Shown here one piece after another: positions 1 through 14,300 of a DNA stretch of 64,000 bases; the first letter of the stretch is position 1; each line of letters starts with the position of its first letter. Made by a program: the position numbers and the translations under genes. The notes beneath the pieces were generated by a model. The model saw nothing but the letters and a program-made list of their open reading frames with translations. It had not been told where the DNA came from and made no database searches. The stretch spans positions 41,455,501-41,519,500 of the forward strand of contig JAMPIT010000575.1 in assembly GCA_026261815.1 (NCBI GenBank), given 5' to 3'. The stretch is from Monarcha castaneiventris obscurior (lineage: Eukaryota; Chordata; Aves; Passeriformes; Monarchidae).

Positions 1-1297
1 ATGAAAGTTTAGCAAAAATAAATAGTAATTGTGCAAGTATCTCCGCATGAATTTTGCTGTATTATGTTACATATTTTGAAATTATATCAAGAGAACTGGG
101 TGAATTAAAAAATAAAGCAATGCGTGTTTTAAATACTTTCTAACTTACAGTAATTAAAATAGATTTGCATTATCCTTTGTAATTGTATTTCTGCCTCAAG
201 TGGTAGTCCCTCAGCATGTACCACAGCCTATGCATGTAATTTACTGTATGAATTTTGGGTACTGAAAATAACTCAAGACTTTTTTTGCTGTCATTTCATC
301 TACTATTGAGATCTAATGATATGTGAGGTAGCAGTCATTTTTTAAATGTAAGTACATGCTAAAAATAAGTGCAAATACCATTGGATTCTTATTTACATTT
401 ATCTCCAATATAAGAAAGATCTGTTTAGGGAAAAGAAAGAGTTATCAGCCTCCCATTGCAGATGTACTTGCTTGTTTATTCTCATTAAAAGAACACCACC
501 AAAGCAGTGATTTCAGGGGTCTGTGGGAGGTTAGGTAGAACACTGTAACAATTGTTTTTTGCCCCTCTAGCTTCTGCTGAATTTTGGAAAGCTGATGAGA
601 TACAGTATGAGAGATGACTATGTCTGCAGAACTGTGGAGAAAGCAGATTAAATTCAAATATATCAGTTTGCTCAGGAAAATTGCTCATAGCACTCAGACA
701 TCCTCTTTTGCTTGTTAATGAGCTATGTTAACGCCAGGTCTGTGCAGGTCCAAACTAGAGAGCTGCTATTGGAAAAGGAAGAATGGGTCACTATTTGAGT
801 CTTTTCCATCACTTTAGAAGCAAGCACGTGCTCCTTCTTTTTGTCAAAATGTGGCTGTGGGGGCCTGTCTGTATTATTTAGCTTGTGATGACTGTACATC
901 TCTTCATTACTTGGACTGAAATGTTAAGAAAAATGTGAATGTATATGCTGCAGTAAATTCGTCTTTGTACAGCTTCCATTTTCTGTTTGACATTTTTACA
1001 ATATAGTCCTAAAATTTATTCTGATCTTTGGCATAGAAGCAAAATTGGTATGTGATTTTCATCTCTACCAGTGTTTTAGTCAGAGATTTATGTTTCTGAT
1101 CTGCACTCAGTGCTAAAAATAGAGAAGCACCTAAGTATGCCATCTTGGAAAGTTTTCTGTAATGGAAATTTTCTCTTTTCATCTCATAATTCTGTTCTTA
1201 TTTCTTTGTATCAGGGGGAAAAATCTCACTCTAATAATGTGATTATCTGAGTCTATTATTTTCTAACCCTGCTAGAATTGAAACCTGTTATGGAAGA

Positions 1298-1314
1298 GGG
1301 GGGGGGTGGGGGGG
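1298..1314 (+). repeat. G-rich tract (G9-T-G7)
   Basis: Nine G, one T and seven G in a row in otherwise AT-rich intron. It is long enough to fold as a G-quadruplex on the + strand (also on the nascent transcript) and is a likely length-variable site. Confidence 0.9.
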
Positions 1315-1474
1315 CCATACATGTAGTTTTATTCTGTAACAGGCATGTTGAGAAATATTAGGAGTATAAACAGACTGAAACCATGATATCAGTTATTTAA
1401 TAAATCACTTGCTTCTTTCATAGTGTGATTAAATTAAATGTATTTATAATAATACAAACTTATGGGATATTTCT

Positions 1475-1519
1475 TGATGGAATATCCTTCTTTCATTCCA
1501 CTGTCTAGATATTCCATCA
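1475..1519. repeat. Perfect 12-bp inverted repeat with 21-base loop
   Basis: TGATGGAATATC at 1475-1486 and its exact reverse complement at 1508-1519, separated by cttctttcattccactgtcta minus flanks (1487-1507). No pairing extends outside the 12 bp. Function unknown; it could be a remnant of a small inverted-repeat element. Confidence 0.85.
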
Positions 1520-2210
1520 TTTTTAGTTTCATAGACTTGCTCTGACAGTTATCATAAAAATAGAATTACGTCTTAATAGAATTATGATTATACAGCAACA
1601 TCAACTTTCTGCAAATAAATATAACAGATTCAAAGATGAAATCTAATGGGTTTGGATGACATTTCAGGATATATTGAACCATCTTAGTTAGCCAGTATAT
1701 AATTATGGCTAGTATAGAGTGGTAGACCAATGTTTAAAGGAAAAGGAATATATTTAAATTATGACAAGACTCTTATACGTAAGGGGGATTCTCGAGGTCA
1801 TCTTCTGTGGTGTTTTGTCTCCTATTTATGGTCTGAAGATTTCAAAAATTCATTAGTATTCCTTTTACCTCAAGTGCATTTTTTGTCTTTTATGCTTTGT
1901 GTTCTGGGTAAGAATAACTAAATTACTCAGGTGTATTAAATATTCTGACTATGTAATTTCCTATATTAGTGTTATGTTATTACTTTTCTGTCTATAACAA
2001 TACAGGTTAGGATGTGTTCTTTAAATTTTTTGAATTTGTATTTTTTCCAATCGATTTATAAATACATATTATAAATATGTATTATTGTATATATGTATTT
2101 GTACATATTTAGATCCATTGGTCATAAAGTGTTACACAAATGCCATTGTTTTCAGATAATTTTAGAATGTTCCAATCAGAGTGAGTATAAAATCTCTTTA
2201 TTATTTACAG

Positions 2211-2374
2211 GACCCCGTTATGCTGTACAAATAGGTGAAAAAATGATAGATTATAATGAAGAGTTCCGTCTTTTTCTATCGACGAGGAACCCAAATCCCT
2301 TCATTCCACCTGATGCTTCTTCCATTGTTACAGAAGTAAACTTTACCACCACAGCAAGTGGCTTAAGAGGACAG
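2211..2374 (+). CDS. DYNC2H1: DYNC2H1 exon 1 of window: end of AAA5
   Basis: Acceptor ttatttacag and donor gtaggc flank 164 bp. The exon starts in phase, completing a split glycine codon, and ends on a codon boundary. It begins (G)[10 protein letters not shown] and contains [20 protein letters not shown] followed by [12 protein letters not shown]. This is the dynein signature in which AAA5 is followed by an N-F-T-hydrophobic-T...GL-x-x-Q block leading into the helical buttress. The upstream exon supplying the first base of the glycine codon is not in the window. Confidence 0.95.
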
Positions 2375-5300
2375 GTAGGCATTTAGAATAAAACCAGTGT
2401 ATGTATAGTGAACATGCATAGCTGCATCCAGCATCTGGAATAAACCCTATGGTGCAGTTTGTGTTAATGATTATGGAGGTATTTTCTAGCTCACAAATAT
2501 AAATAGTAAAATTTTTATGCACTTTGGAACCGAGGAGTGAGTCCAGTAGAGAAAATGAAAATGTTCTCATTGACTTCAGTTGCAACAGATTAATTGCTAA
2601 GCCTTTGCTTTCTGTTCAAGATGCATTTATGGTACCATGGAAACATTTCTGTTAAAGCTCTCCAGTGTCCTACTTAGAGAGTAATGCTGGTACCATCAGG
2701 ATACTTTGTGTACAGAAAAAATGTAGTGAAACCAAAATACTGTGTATTTTATTTCCTTTAAAATGCTAGTAGATTTTGAGGTTTTCTCTATAAAGTCTAG
2801 AAATCAAAATGTAACATACAAATGGAAGAAAAAAAGAGAAGAGAGATAAATTAAGGAGAGAAAATCCCCTCTTTATTTGGTATGAAACAAGTTTTTCTAT
2901 ACTAACAAGTCGCTTAGAATGGGGTAGATAAGATGTTGATAGGTAAGATATAATTGAAAACGTGAAGCATAGATAAGCATATGGATTTGCTCTTTCCTCT
3001 GGAGATAGAGACTTGGCATCATACAATGTATCCATGAGAACTGACCCCTCTTTAAGTGGAAATGCAGAAAACCCCCAACTTCGTTTTTGTTTTCTCTCTT
3101 TGTTTTTAGCTTTTGGCTTTAACGATTCAGCATGAAAAGCCTGATTTGGAAGAGCAGAAGACAAAACTGTTACAACAGGAAGAAGATAAGAAGATACAGT
3201 TAGCTAAGCTTGAGGATTCTCTTTTGGAGGTAAAACAAATTTACCTCTTGTGTATCTGTTAGACCAGTAAGATAATGATCACTTTGGCATGTGTTTGAAT
3301 GAAGATGCTGGGAGTGTTGGAATAATGAGCCCTCAGGATTTTTAATTAGAGAAAATAAAGGCATTATTTCCCCTGGACCTGTTGGAAAAATAGAGTAGAT
3401 AAAAATGTACATCTGTTAAGAAACTGTAGTATTTCAATACATCAAGCATTTTCATAGTTAAATTTATGAATATTTTGAGCTAGATTTAGGCTGATTTAGA
3501 TTGATTAGAAATTTAATTAATTTTAACACACCAAGAAGAGAAAACTTTATTAAAAATTATACTATTTCGTTTTGAAATTACGAGTTTTAAAAAAAAAGCC
3601 ACATTTTTTAAGCTTGTGAATCATGTCAAAGGATTCTTTCTCAAGTTGAGAAATGATCCTGTGTTGTGAAAACAATAAAGAATTCCCACTACAAAATTGA
3701 AAGATTGCTGAGAGAGACATTTAAAATTTTAAACCTCCACAATTGTTTCTTATTAGCAATGAGCTGTAATATTTTTTACAGTTAGCATTCCCTGTCTTGC
3801 ATTTAAAATTAATATTCTCAATTTTCAGTTCATCTTTTTATTTTATTGAAAGTACTTACGCTCAGAAACAGCTGTTTACCTTACAAGGAAGGACTGTTTT
3901 ATTTTTTGTCTATGTCTTGCCATGGATTTCACATAAATTGTACTTCGTGCGTGTACGAGAGGATCCTCAGATCCTGTCTTTCTGAAAGGTCAGGGATGCA
4001 GGGAGATTGACCTGGTGCCTTAAAACCCTCAGTCTGTAGCTAAGTCACAGAACTTTGCAGTATTGATTGCAGTGGATTAGCATAAGATAATAGTTTTTAC
4101 AGATTAGACTGGCCATTTATTAGACTGGCCCACAAGAGAGTTGCAGAGGGACTTATTACTAGGATATGCAGTGGCAGGACAAGGGAGGAGTGGCTTTTAA
4201 ACTGCAAGAGGGTAGGTTTAGATTAGATGCTATGAAGAAATTCTCTACTGTGAGGGTGGTAAGGCACCAGTTCCTCTGGGAACCTCTGGGAGCAGATTTC
4301 CCAGAGAACTTGTGGATGCCTCATCCCTGGAAATGTTCAAGGCCAGTTTGGTGGAGCTTTGAGAAACCTGGTGTAGTGAGTGGCATCCCTGCCCATGGCA
4401 GGGGGGTTGGAACTAGGTGGTCTCTTCCAACTCAAACCATTTTATGGTTCTATGATTAATAGCTCAGTTTTAGAATTTTGCACATAATTGTCTTATGTGA
4501 TTTGAATTTCCACATTTACAGTCCCTATTGAACTCCCTATTAATTCTTAAATACTAAGCTCAGCCCTTTCTTAAAACTCTGATGGGGCAGATTTCTCTTA
4601 TAGGAAGAGGGAAACTTGTTCTCTAATAAAATTCCATATCCAGATTTGACGATTTTAACATCTTATTGTCTACCAGAAGCTGAGGGTTCAGAGATGCAAC
4701 AAAAAAATTTTCACTTTTTAGAATACACTTTTTCTGTGATCTTGGAAGTCAAAAATCTTTTTCATTTGTCTGATCTGAATTATCAAGTACAAACCTAAAG
4801 CCGTTGATGCCTCAGCTATCTGCAACAAAAAGCATCCAAGTACTAACAGCAAGGTTGATTTCAATTTTGGAATTCTTGTTAGCACTGGAATTAGGATGCT
4901 CTTTGACCCTGAAGAAGGACACCTAATGCTCAGTGGAAACTGGCAGGTGCTACATGGACTCTGTCAACAAAGAAGTCAATGTTGGATGAGGTCTAGCTAA
5001 ATTTAAGTTAGTCCTAGAGCAACGTTGCCATTCCATCTGAACTACTGTACTGGGTTTTTACTGGTGCTCTTGCTGTCTCATAGCTCACAGTATGATTCCT
5101 CATAGATTAATTGGACTCTTTGAAAAAGCAGGTGATCTTGTCCTAAACTTGTTTCAGGTAGAGAAGTAAGTGCATTCTACTACCCTAACTGGTGAATCTC
5201 TGCCTCCAGATGTGCTAAAATGCTGTCCTACAGGTGGTTGCTTAGAACTGGTTTGACTGACAGGCAGCCAATTTTCTGTCTGACTAAAATAAATGTATTG

Positions 5301-8300
5301 ACGTGTACTGAAGGTTAGTAAAAAACCTTTAAATATAAGTGAACTATTCAAGCTTTTCCTACTACTTAGAGGTGAAATTAATTGCTTAATTGCTTAATTT
5401 AATATGGAGAACTCAGGAAAGCTGTGGGGTAATCTCAAGGACATTGAAGTGATCTCTGATTATGAAATTTAAATTGTTATAATGTGAATATTCATGTCAG
5501 TTGGAAATGAGAACTAGATGGTATAGGAGATATTGGAATGCTTTTGAAGGAAAATAAATTTATGAATGACTGTGTACAGGAAGTTGTTAAAAGTACCTGA
5601 AGTAGCCAACTTCAGGTTAAATGGGAAGTTAAACACAAGAAAAAAATACCCTAATCTGTATTTACCATGGGGATTTTAGTGCCTAGGACTGTGATCATAG
5701 AAATCATTCTCAAAAGCCTGCTGATGACCTATGTTTCAGAGTCTGGATTTTTGGAATATGTTCTTGAGCTTTATTTTTCATACTTCTTTAAAAAACATCT
5801 CAGTTTTTGGAGTAACCACCTGTTTTCTCGTACTGTTGAGATGCATTCAGTGATTCAGAAATATGTACAGGTCAGAAAGGTGGACAGCTTCCAAAATGGT
5901 TACTTTACAGGATTTTTTATTTTTAATGTAACATAGATGACTTTCTTTTTTCCAGACACTTGCCACATCACAAGGCAATATACTAGAAAATAAGGATTTG
6001 ATTGAATCTTTGAATCAAACTAAAGCAAGCAGTGCACTCATCCAAGAATCACTGGCTGAATCTTTCAGACTTCAGAGTTTCCTTGATAAGGTAGGAGAAT
6101 ATTTTAATCTTTGAGTACTGTTTTTCTCCTGCTAAAAATAGTCATCTTTTATCTAGAGAAGATACATATATCCACCGGGTTATAAGATGAGTAACATTTA
6201 ATTAGGTTTTTTTGAGTAAATGATATTTGGTGTATGTAAGTACCTGCAGTATTTTCAGTAATTAAAATGCTGTGTTTTGTGTATGCTGAATAGTTGCACA
6301 ATTTAAAGTCTGCCAGTTTGAATTAAAGGAATTTGGGCAAGTCCTGGGTTGTGACTATTTTTGCCATCCACTATTGCAAACATTATCGTTCATAGGGATG
6401 TTTTTGCTTAATATGCCCCTTGCTACTGGAGGAGTTTAGATCATTGGTGATGTTATTCATCTGACATCCTCTTTTTGTGACAGATTTCAGAGTTTTCTTC
6501 TGTGTTCTATTTCTTTACATTAAAATTTCCCATTGAATTCTGGGGTGTGTTCTGTGATGGGAAAAGACCTTAGTGCCCTAGGGATTAATTTCCAACATGT
6601 TATTCATCATTTAAAGAATCTTTTGCTAAAAGTGTTTACTTGCAATTTCGAAATCTAAAGACGGTATTGAAGTCTGGAGTGCTGGTCCCTGAATGTGAAG
6701 GCTTGGAAAGGATTCGGTTTTCTAAAGCTGTGGGAGTCATTGGAATGTTTTCCCGGCGGGATGAGTAAATGTTTATGCAATAATCAGTAGGTGGCAGTAA
6801 TGCACCTGCTTTTTTCATCTGTGTTTTGTTTTTCTCCGCAGGAGAGGGACGCCTATCTCCCTTTGGCTGAGAGTGCCAGCAAAATGTATTTCATTATCTC
6901 TGACTTGTCCAAAATTAATAATATGTACCGCTTTAGTTTGGCGGCGTTCCTGCGGCTTTTCCAAAGAGCTCTGCAAAGCGAGCAGGTATTTTCTCTTCTC
7001 CTGAAGCTGCTAATGCTGCAGAAGAATCCATCTGCTTTGATCCTTAGAATTTATTAGTTACTCTAGATATTTTTTTAAAAAAAGCTTAGAATAACTGATG
7101 AAGAAGTGTATAATAAGTAGCGATGCTGACCTGTTGTGCCTTAGATGTTCAGAATATAAGCACATGGACTTTTAAATTATCTTATGTTGTACATAAATCA
7201 CAGAATTTCTGTACCATCTGAAAGCAAAGTAACTCTTTGTGATTTCAGGCTTGCTCTTTGTCTACAGTGAATTAGGAAAACAAAAAGTTAATTATAACTT
7301 TACTGAAAACTTTATTTAAATAAATTAATGATCTATAATACTAATAAAGCTAATTATATCAACAAGGGGTAGAATAAGAAAACACCTATTTTTCTACATG
7401 GTTCATTTACCCAAAGGAAAGTTAAAACTTTACTTTTATACAGTTTGTAAGCTTGTCTGTAGCCTCTCGTGTTTAAAATGTAATTTTTATTCTTCTGTAT
7501 TCTTAGGCCAGTATATTCTTATTTAAGCAAAGAATGGATTTATCCCTTGTCACCTCACTCTTTAGATCTAAATACCCACACTGAGTAATAGTGCATTTTC
7601 TTTTTATTCAGCATCTCCAAAATCCTTCATATTTTTCTTTGTTTCTACTTAGAAAGTTATTCACCAGCCTTTCATCATGTTTCCTTTGGATTCACCTTTA
7701 GTCTGCCATCTGTGATTACAATTCTCCTTCAGCTCCAGTCATTACTGGGAACACCGTTCTGACTATGTGAACTTGCCCTCTTTAAAGTTCCTATTACTTC
7801 TTTTCGACAACATGCGGTTTTAACTTCTTGTTCTTACTCTCACACTCCTTCGTAATTTTTCTTCTTCCTGCCTATAATCTTAAAAAGCTCCAGTTCTGCT
7901 TTTGCCTTCATTGCTTGCTTTCTTTTTTCCTTGTCCTCTATCCAGTTCTTCATTTTTGCCAAGTGATCTGTTAGACATGGGAAAGGTATTAGGCAAATCA
8001 GTTGCCCAACTGCCCTCCTTAAACTCATCATTCAAATTCCAGCATGGTAGAAAGGAACTGATACTACCTGTAACACACCCAGTCCCTTTCTTCTTTTGTC
8101 CTATCTTTCAAATTTTTTCCTGTTAGAATTAGTCTTTCAGTCTATGAGCTTTGAGGGACAGTGTACACTGACTATTTTCTACAATGTTCATTTTGGTTGG
8201 GCCAAATTTGACCAGAAGTTTCATAACTACACTTAAGATCAACATATTTGTTTAGTAGTATTAAATATAGTAATTCAATGAATAAGCAATTTTTTATCAA

Positions 8301-11300
8301 GTGAAAACTATGAGATGTCAATGATATTAATGTTAGGAGGAGAAAATGTACTCTCGTTCTCAATGTATTTCACGTTAGACACAAAATTGTATTATGTTCA
8401 TAGTCAAAATATTCAATGCCAAAATATTTTTCTTAATACTTCAGCATGAATTTCCCATTTTATCATCTGCTCATTGATAGCTGCAGATGAATTTAATAAG
8501 TTTTTAGAACTAGTGTTGCATAGAGTCCAGATTATTTCTGTCGTTTTGGTGAAATTTACAAAGTATGTGAAAAGTTTTTTACTTCCACATGAATTTTTGA
8601 TATCTGAAATTTCTTTTTTAGGATTCAAGTAATACTGAGGAAAGAATCAAGTTGCTTATTGGCTCACTGAAGCATACAGTGTATGAATATGTTTGTCGTT
8701 GTTTGTTTAAGGTAAGATTGTGTTTTTTCTGGCTTTTATACAGTGCACGGGGTTTGAAAGTATTATTTCAGCAGTCAACACTTTATCTACTTTAAGTAAG
8801 CAGTATTGTGTAAGAGATGCAAAAAAATACACTATCAGTATTTAACATGCTAAATGAGGAGGACTAAAAATCATGATATGACCAAATTAATATTGCTGAT
8901 GCACATTTCTCTGCAGAGCTCTACCTCTCTGCCTCATTCTGGCTTCAAAGTCAGTCCTGGGCTACTCAGTCTTCTGAGCACTCTTTTTGCATTTGCTCTT
9001 ATTTCTTGCATTCCTAAATATAAGGGTTTGTGTGATTATTTGGGGTTTTTTTGTATTTTGGTTTGGTTTATTTTAAAGGAAACAAAAGTGGGTTTGTTAG
9101 GTTGATGGTTGGACTTGATTATCTTAAAGGTCTCTTCCAATGTAGATGATTCTATGTTTCTTAAAGTTCTACACTGTGATATTCTCCTTTTTCTTTTCAC
9201 AGCCTGTCCCAAATGCCTATCTGCTACCTTGTTTGTTTCCATCTGTTCCTTGTTCTTCCTCCATATAATGTTCTTAGTGTATTTCTTCTTTATTTCAATC
9301 TGATGTCTTTTCACTTCTTGCTTTCTTACTGACAGCCCTAGGGAATATCTTCCTTTCATTTTCAGTTCTAATTTTTACTTTCATATGGAGCTGTCATAAC
9401 AAGAGGTGTTTGTCTCATAGTACCAGGCTGAAGAATGCATAGTAGATCTGCATAAATGATTTGAGCAGTACAAATCACGCAAGTCTATAGTTTGATCTGT
9501 GAGAAGGGAGAGATCTTGAAAATCTTACACCATCTCCTCCCCCTGTCCCCCAGCCTAGCAATGCTATACTGAGGATATAGAGGTAGCAGTTATTTCTAAG
9601 GGGTTTTGTTTATCAAAGACCAAGTGGATTCTCATTAAATAGTCTCATAATGCTTAATGTCTGTCTTTGAAGTCATGAGTATGTGAAGCCTTCCACTAAG
9701 ACATTATATCTTGTGAATATGGAAGGCAGCTATTTTTATATGTGAGAAAAGAGTACAGAGTTCAAATGCAAGGCAGAGATTTCTAGTAGGAAAGATTTTA
9801 ATTGTGATCAGATTGGAGTTTAGAAAATACTGAAAGTGTGTTTCTGTACAGCCTCAAACTAATGGTCCGTCCAGCTTACTATCGTGGTCTAAAAATCTTC
9901 ACACCATCAACAATTCACTGCTAATTCTTCCTTTTATTCATGAACATTTTTAAAGACTGCTGTGACACTGAGGCTTTACTAGTGTCTTCATAAAAGGCAT
10001 AGCTGATATGAGTTTATACCTTTTGAAGCATGTTAGAATTGGGAAGAGTGATTTTGTCTGTCTGTGGTTATTATTTATGTGTACATAGGCTTCGCATATA
10101 CTACTAAATGAAGTGGTGCCAAGAAATTTACCTGAGCACTGGAATTGGCCCACCTTTCCTGTTAATTTGTCAAAACAGGTTTAGTCTGGGCCAGTTAGCG
10201 TTCTTCCAAACAATTCTTGTTCAAATTTTAGATACTAGATCATCCAGGGAGCGTCCTAATATGCAGTTTTGATATGGATTTGCTTGCAGACCTTGTCTGA
10301 AGAGAAGATGAAAGAGTTAAATGGTATGGTTTGTTCTCAGTGTCATATGATGTTCATGTTTATCAATAAAATGAGAACTTCAGTGCCTTGCACAGATTGA
10401 TGCTAATGCCTAGTAGGGGCCTCTTTGCCCTCCACTCCACAGCCCACTTTGAGTTAGTTTTTGTCTCTTAAGTTGCAAAGGTATGTAACAATTTTACATT
10501 AGGATATGTCATTAAGTCATTGCTATGGAATTAGAGGTGGTTTTTTAACACAATGTTATTTATAGAAAAGAACCTGAAATGTGACTTTTGTTGAGTATAT
10601 AAAGACGTTTTTACTGCTTTTATTTCAGGCTGATCAGCTAATGTTTGCTCTACATTTTGTACGAGGAATGCACCCTGAACTTTTTCAAGAGAATGTAAGT
10701 GCTAGAGAAGAAATTCCCCAAGTATTTTACTCAAGCTTAATATGAAAAGTAAATAAGCAGATAGAAAGTTTTTGTCAATAGAGGTAGGACTTAGTTGTAG
10801 TTATCTGTAGCGTAGTTAGATAAACCCTATGAAGTCTGCCTGCAGTGAAAAAGTATGCATAATTGACTTAATACAATTACTTAAACATGGCTGATTATCC
10901 TGAGTCAAAACACAGTTAATTATCTAAAGTACCTACTTTAGATAGAGCAGAGAGACAAAACTGTGGCTTTCTGTACTAGAAGCTGGAGACCAGAAGGGAC
11001 ATCAAATGATAGTAGGTATCAGTTTGATAGAGGACAGTCCATTATAGAGGTAAAGGTAAAAAGCAGATTATACATTCGAAGGAAGTAATGGAACTTGATT
11101 GTATGAAAGATGAGCTTAAGGTACAAAGTTAAAGAAAAGTTGGTTGGAGCCTTCCGATGTTATGAATGCAGAGTAGTTTTCATTGTAGACATATGGATTG
11201 ACAAAGTGACATCCCAGTCTTCCAGCAATGATGTGGCCTCATAAAAATAACTCATCCTGATGGTAGAAGTATATCCTGGCTGCTTTTCCTTATCCAAAGT

Positions 11301-14300
11301 TCCCTATTTCATATATATTATTTTGTCTGAGCTTCTGAAAATACCTTGCTGTATTTTTCTTGAGTTTCTAAAGTCATGAAGGCAGCAACCTGCAAACAGT
11401 TTTCTGACTAAATTAAATCCTGTCTTAGGTGTGTAAGGACAGCCCTATGTGTTAGTTTCTATTGTTTAGCATTCATTTCCATCAGCTATTAGAGCTCTTA
11501 GACAGCTTAATCTAGGTTATATATAATGCATATTTCTGCCGTATCTGAATAGTCAAGAGAGAAAACAAGCAAGTAATAGCAATAACTTTTTTACTTCTCT
11601 GAAAGGTAGAAGTTATTTTAATTAAATTGTTAAGACAAGAGTGCTTGTGCAAAATACTTAGTGAGGAAAATGAAACTGGTTATTCTTTTAAAATTACTTC
11701 TTCTAAAGCTTTTATTGTGATGAGACTAGGAGTTGCTTAATATGCTGCTAGAGAATTTAGTATTCTGAGTCCCTGTCCCAAAAGAATTCAATCTTATGCA
11801 CTTAAATTTTTTTTTTCTGCATAGCGATATAAAATTTATAGTACAACTTCAGCAATATACTACAGAATGCCTTGGTTCTTAATGGGGACATTCTCTTTCT
11901 GAATCAATATGTATAGATTTTTCTGAGGTAGTTTTATATGTCTCCATGTATTATACTTCTTCTTTTCTTCATAACATTATTGCACAAACCAAGAAATATT
12001 CCGTGCATTTTTGTGTGCACAAGCATTTTCTTTGTAACTGGGAGACGAGCATCAATTTGTAACTGAAAGAGGGGGTTGTCTCAAGACTCAGTGAGACTGT
12101 GCTGGGGTTTGTATCAACAGTACTACTCTTAGTCAATTAACTTCTAAATTTCTAATGTTACTATTGTCTTTAATAAAAAAATCTTTATAATGGAATATAG
12201 ATATTAATGATGCAAAATTTCAGTACATATGAAGAATTTTTAGTCTGTTTCTTGTCATGTCCAAATACAGGTTTATGTAATTTCTAATGGTTTTAAATAC
12301 TTGTGTGATCTGTTTCAAAATGATTAAAAACTGTCTTCCTGGATACATATACCAAGTCTAAAAGCTTTAATCATACATAAATTCAGTCATGCTTTCTGTA
12401 GTTGCCTGTTCTATGTGGGCTGCTGATGCCCCACCAGGCAGGATGCGTGTCCTTGCTAGCCACAATGGTTGCTTCCTGGTAGTCTATAGATGGGCACTCT
12501 GGGTAGGAGATGTGGGTGCTGAGAAAGTATAGAACTTCCCCTTTGCTTCTTTTTCTTACAAAGCACTCCTGTCACTTAGCTTGCATTCTGCAAAAGGAAT
12601 TACATCCTGGTAGCATCACCTAGCATTTAAAAAATGTCTTGGAACTCTTTCAGAATCTAGGATTTAATTTATCTTCCTGCTCTGCCTACATGCTACTACA
12701 TATTACTCTTTATTCTTAAAGATGTCTTGTGACTTATCTGAGTTGTTCATTTATTCCCCCCAGGAATGGGAGACTTTTACAGGTGTGATCATTGGAGACA
12801 CCATCAGAAAATCAGTAAGCTACATTTATTTTCATATTTTGAAATAAGGAACATTTGCTTTTATCCTGAAAAGTTAAAGCTGTATTCTTACTGTGTTGTT
12901 TAATTAGTTGTATTCCTACATTAAAGAGTAACTTTTCACATAGCAATATAAAAATAGAGATTTATTTTAAACTTTTTGAACATGGCAACTAATTTTGTAA
13001 TTTGAATAACTTTTTGCCTTTGTTGCATATTTTCTTGTATTTTTCTATTACCGGGATGGCAATTTGTAATGTTTGCATGTTTGAGAAGGTTTTCAGCCCT
13101 CTGCTTGGGCTGTTTCTGTGTTTCTGAATCCCCCTTTCTCCCAGAGTCATCTATGAGCTGTACTTTTTGTATGGGTTAATGAAATTGTCTACACACTTTG
13201 CTAGCTTTGAGTTGCTTTTTTCCTCATTGTCAAGGGTTCTACATCTGGAGATGTATTTGTATGTTTTCCTAGGTAACTGAGCAAGGTTTTGAAGCTTTCT
13301 TTGCATGTCTGACCAAGCATGCTGTAGTTTACTAAGTGTCTTTCAGTTCTATTGAATCTGTATACTATTAACATAAGATTCCACTAGGAAAGGGTAGAGA
13401 AAAAAGCTAAGCTTTCTATAATCTTGCCCATTATAGCCCTTCTTTGGGCCAAATATTTTGGCAAAGGTTTTGAAAGGTGTTTTTGGGAAGCATGGGCACT
13501 ATCAGGAATCATGAACTCAGTCTTTGCCTCCTGTTTCTCTTTTCTGCTCTTTTCCTCTTTCAGGCTCAGCTGCATTTTTCATCACTCATGAATACTTTTA
13601 ACCTACAGCCTTGTTTAAATATCTGTCAGGGTGTCTTGTATATTGAGTGGTACAAGACAATGACCAGTGCGAGTACCTTGATTTTAGAATATTCATGAGA
13701 GCAACTGTGTTCCCATGCATGCTGGTAGAAGTGGCAAGTCATTTAAAATATAATGTATTACTCAGGTTTTCTCAGGCAGCTGGTTGCTAAAATGATCCTT
13801 AAAATCCCGTTTCTCTAGCTGTTAGATGGCTTTACTATAGGCTTTGAATTTCAGTGTGACTGCAGAAGTCCCCCTTCATCTCTCTGGAGTCATTGTAATT
13901 CAATTAAATGTCTGTGAACTGAGTGATTGTCAAGTTTGCTCTTGCTGTAGGCCATTTTCAAGGGATGTGAGATCTGATTGTATAATGGAATTTAATACCA
14001 GTCTTGCCTCTACCTTGCCTAGCACACAACCTATAGATTTTGGAAAGACTGTGCTTTTGTGTCCTTCAGCCCAATTCTAAATGGAATGTATATTGCAGAC
14101 CCATGTCAAATTTATTCCTACAATTGCTTCCAAGTTTCCTAGTTCTGTTCTTTCTCAGACTTTTTAACTGATGGCTGAGATACCCTTTCACAAGAAAGTT
14201 TCTGCTGTTTTCTGCTGAGCATTTGAGATTACTCTTGCAGTTGCTCACTGGTTGAAAGATCCAAATACATTTCCATGCAGATACTCGTCAGACTGGTTAA

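Larger units (their letters stand above)
1..2210 (+). other. Intron upstream of exon 1 of the window
   Basis: AT-rich. I looked for the expected preceding DYNC2H1 exon (AAA5 beta-strands ending in a glycine split codon) and did not find it. Holds the G tract and hairpin listed separately; nothing else recognised. Confidence 0.8.

Noticed and set aside
2050..2110. AT-rich inverted repeat (aatacata / tatgtatt)
   Set aside because: Simple alternating A/T sequence of this kind is expected by chance in this composition.
2766..3164. 132-codon minus-strand open frame
   Set aside because: Runs antisense across intron 1 and into DYNC2H1 exon 2; the low-complexity K/R/S-rich composition arises from AT-rich intron. 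No splice or protein support.
9036..9359. 107-codon minus-strand frame, lysine-rich
   Set aside because: Antisense of T-rich intron and of a CR1 end; low complexity.
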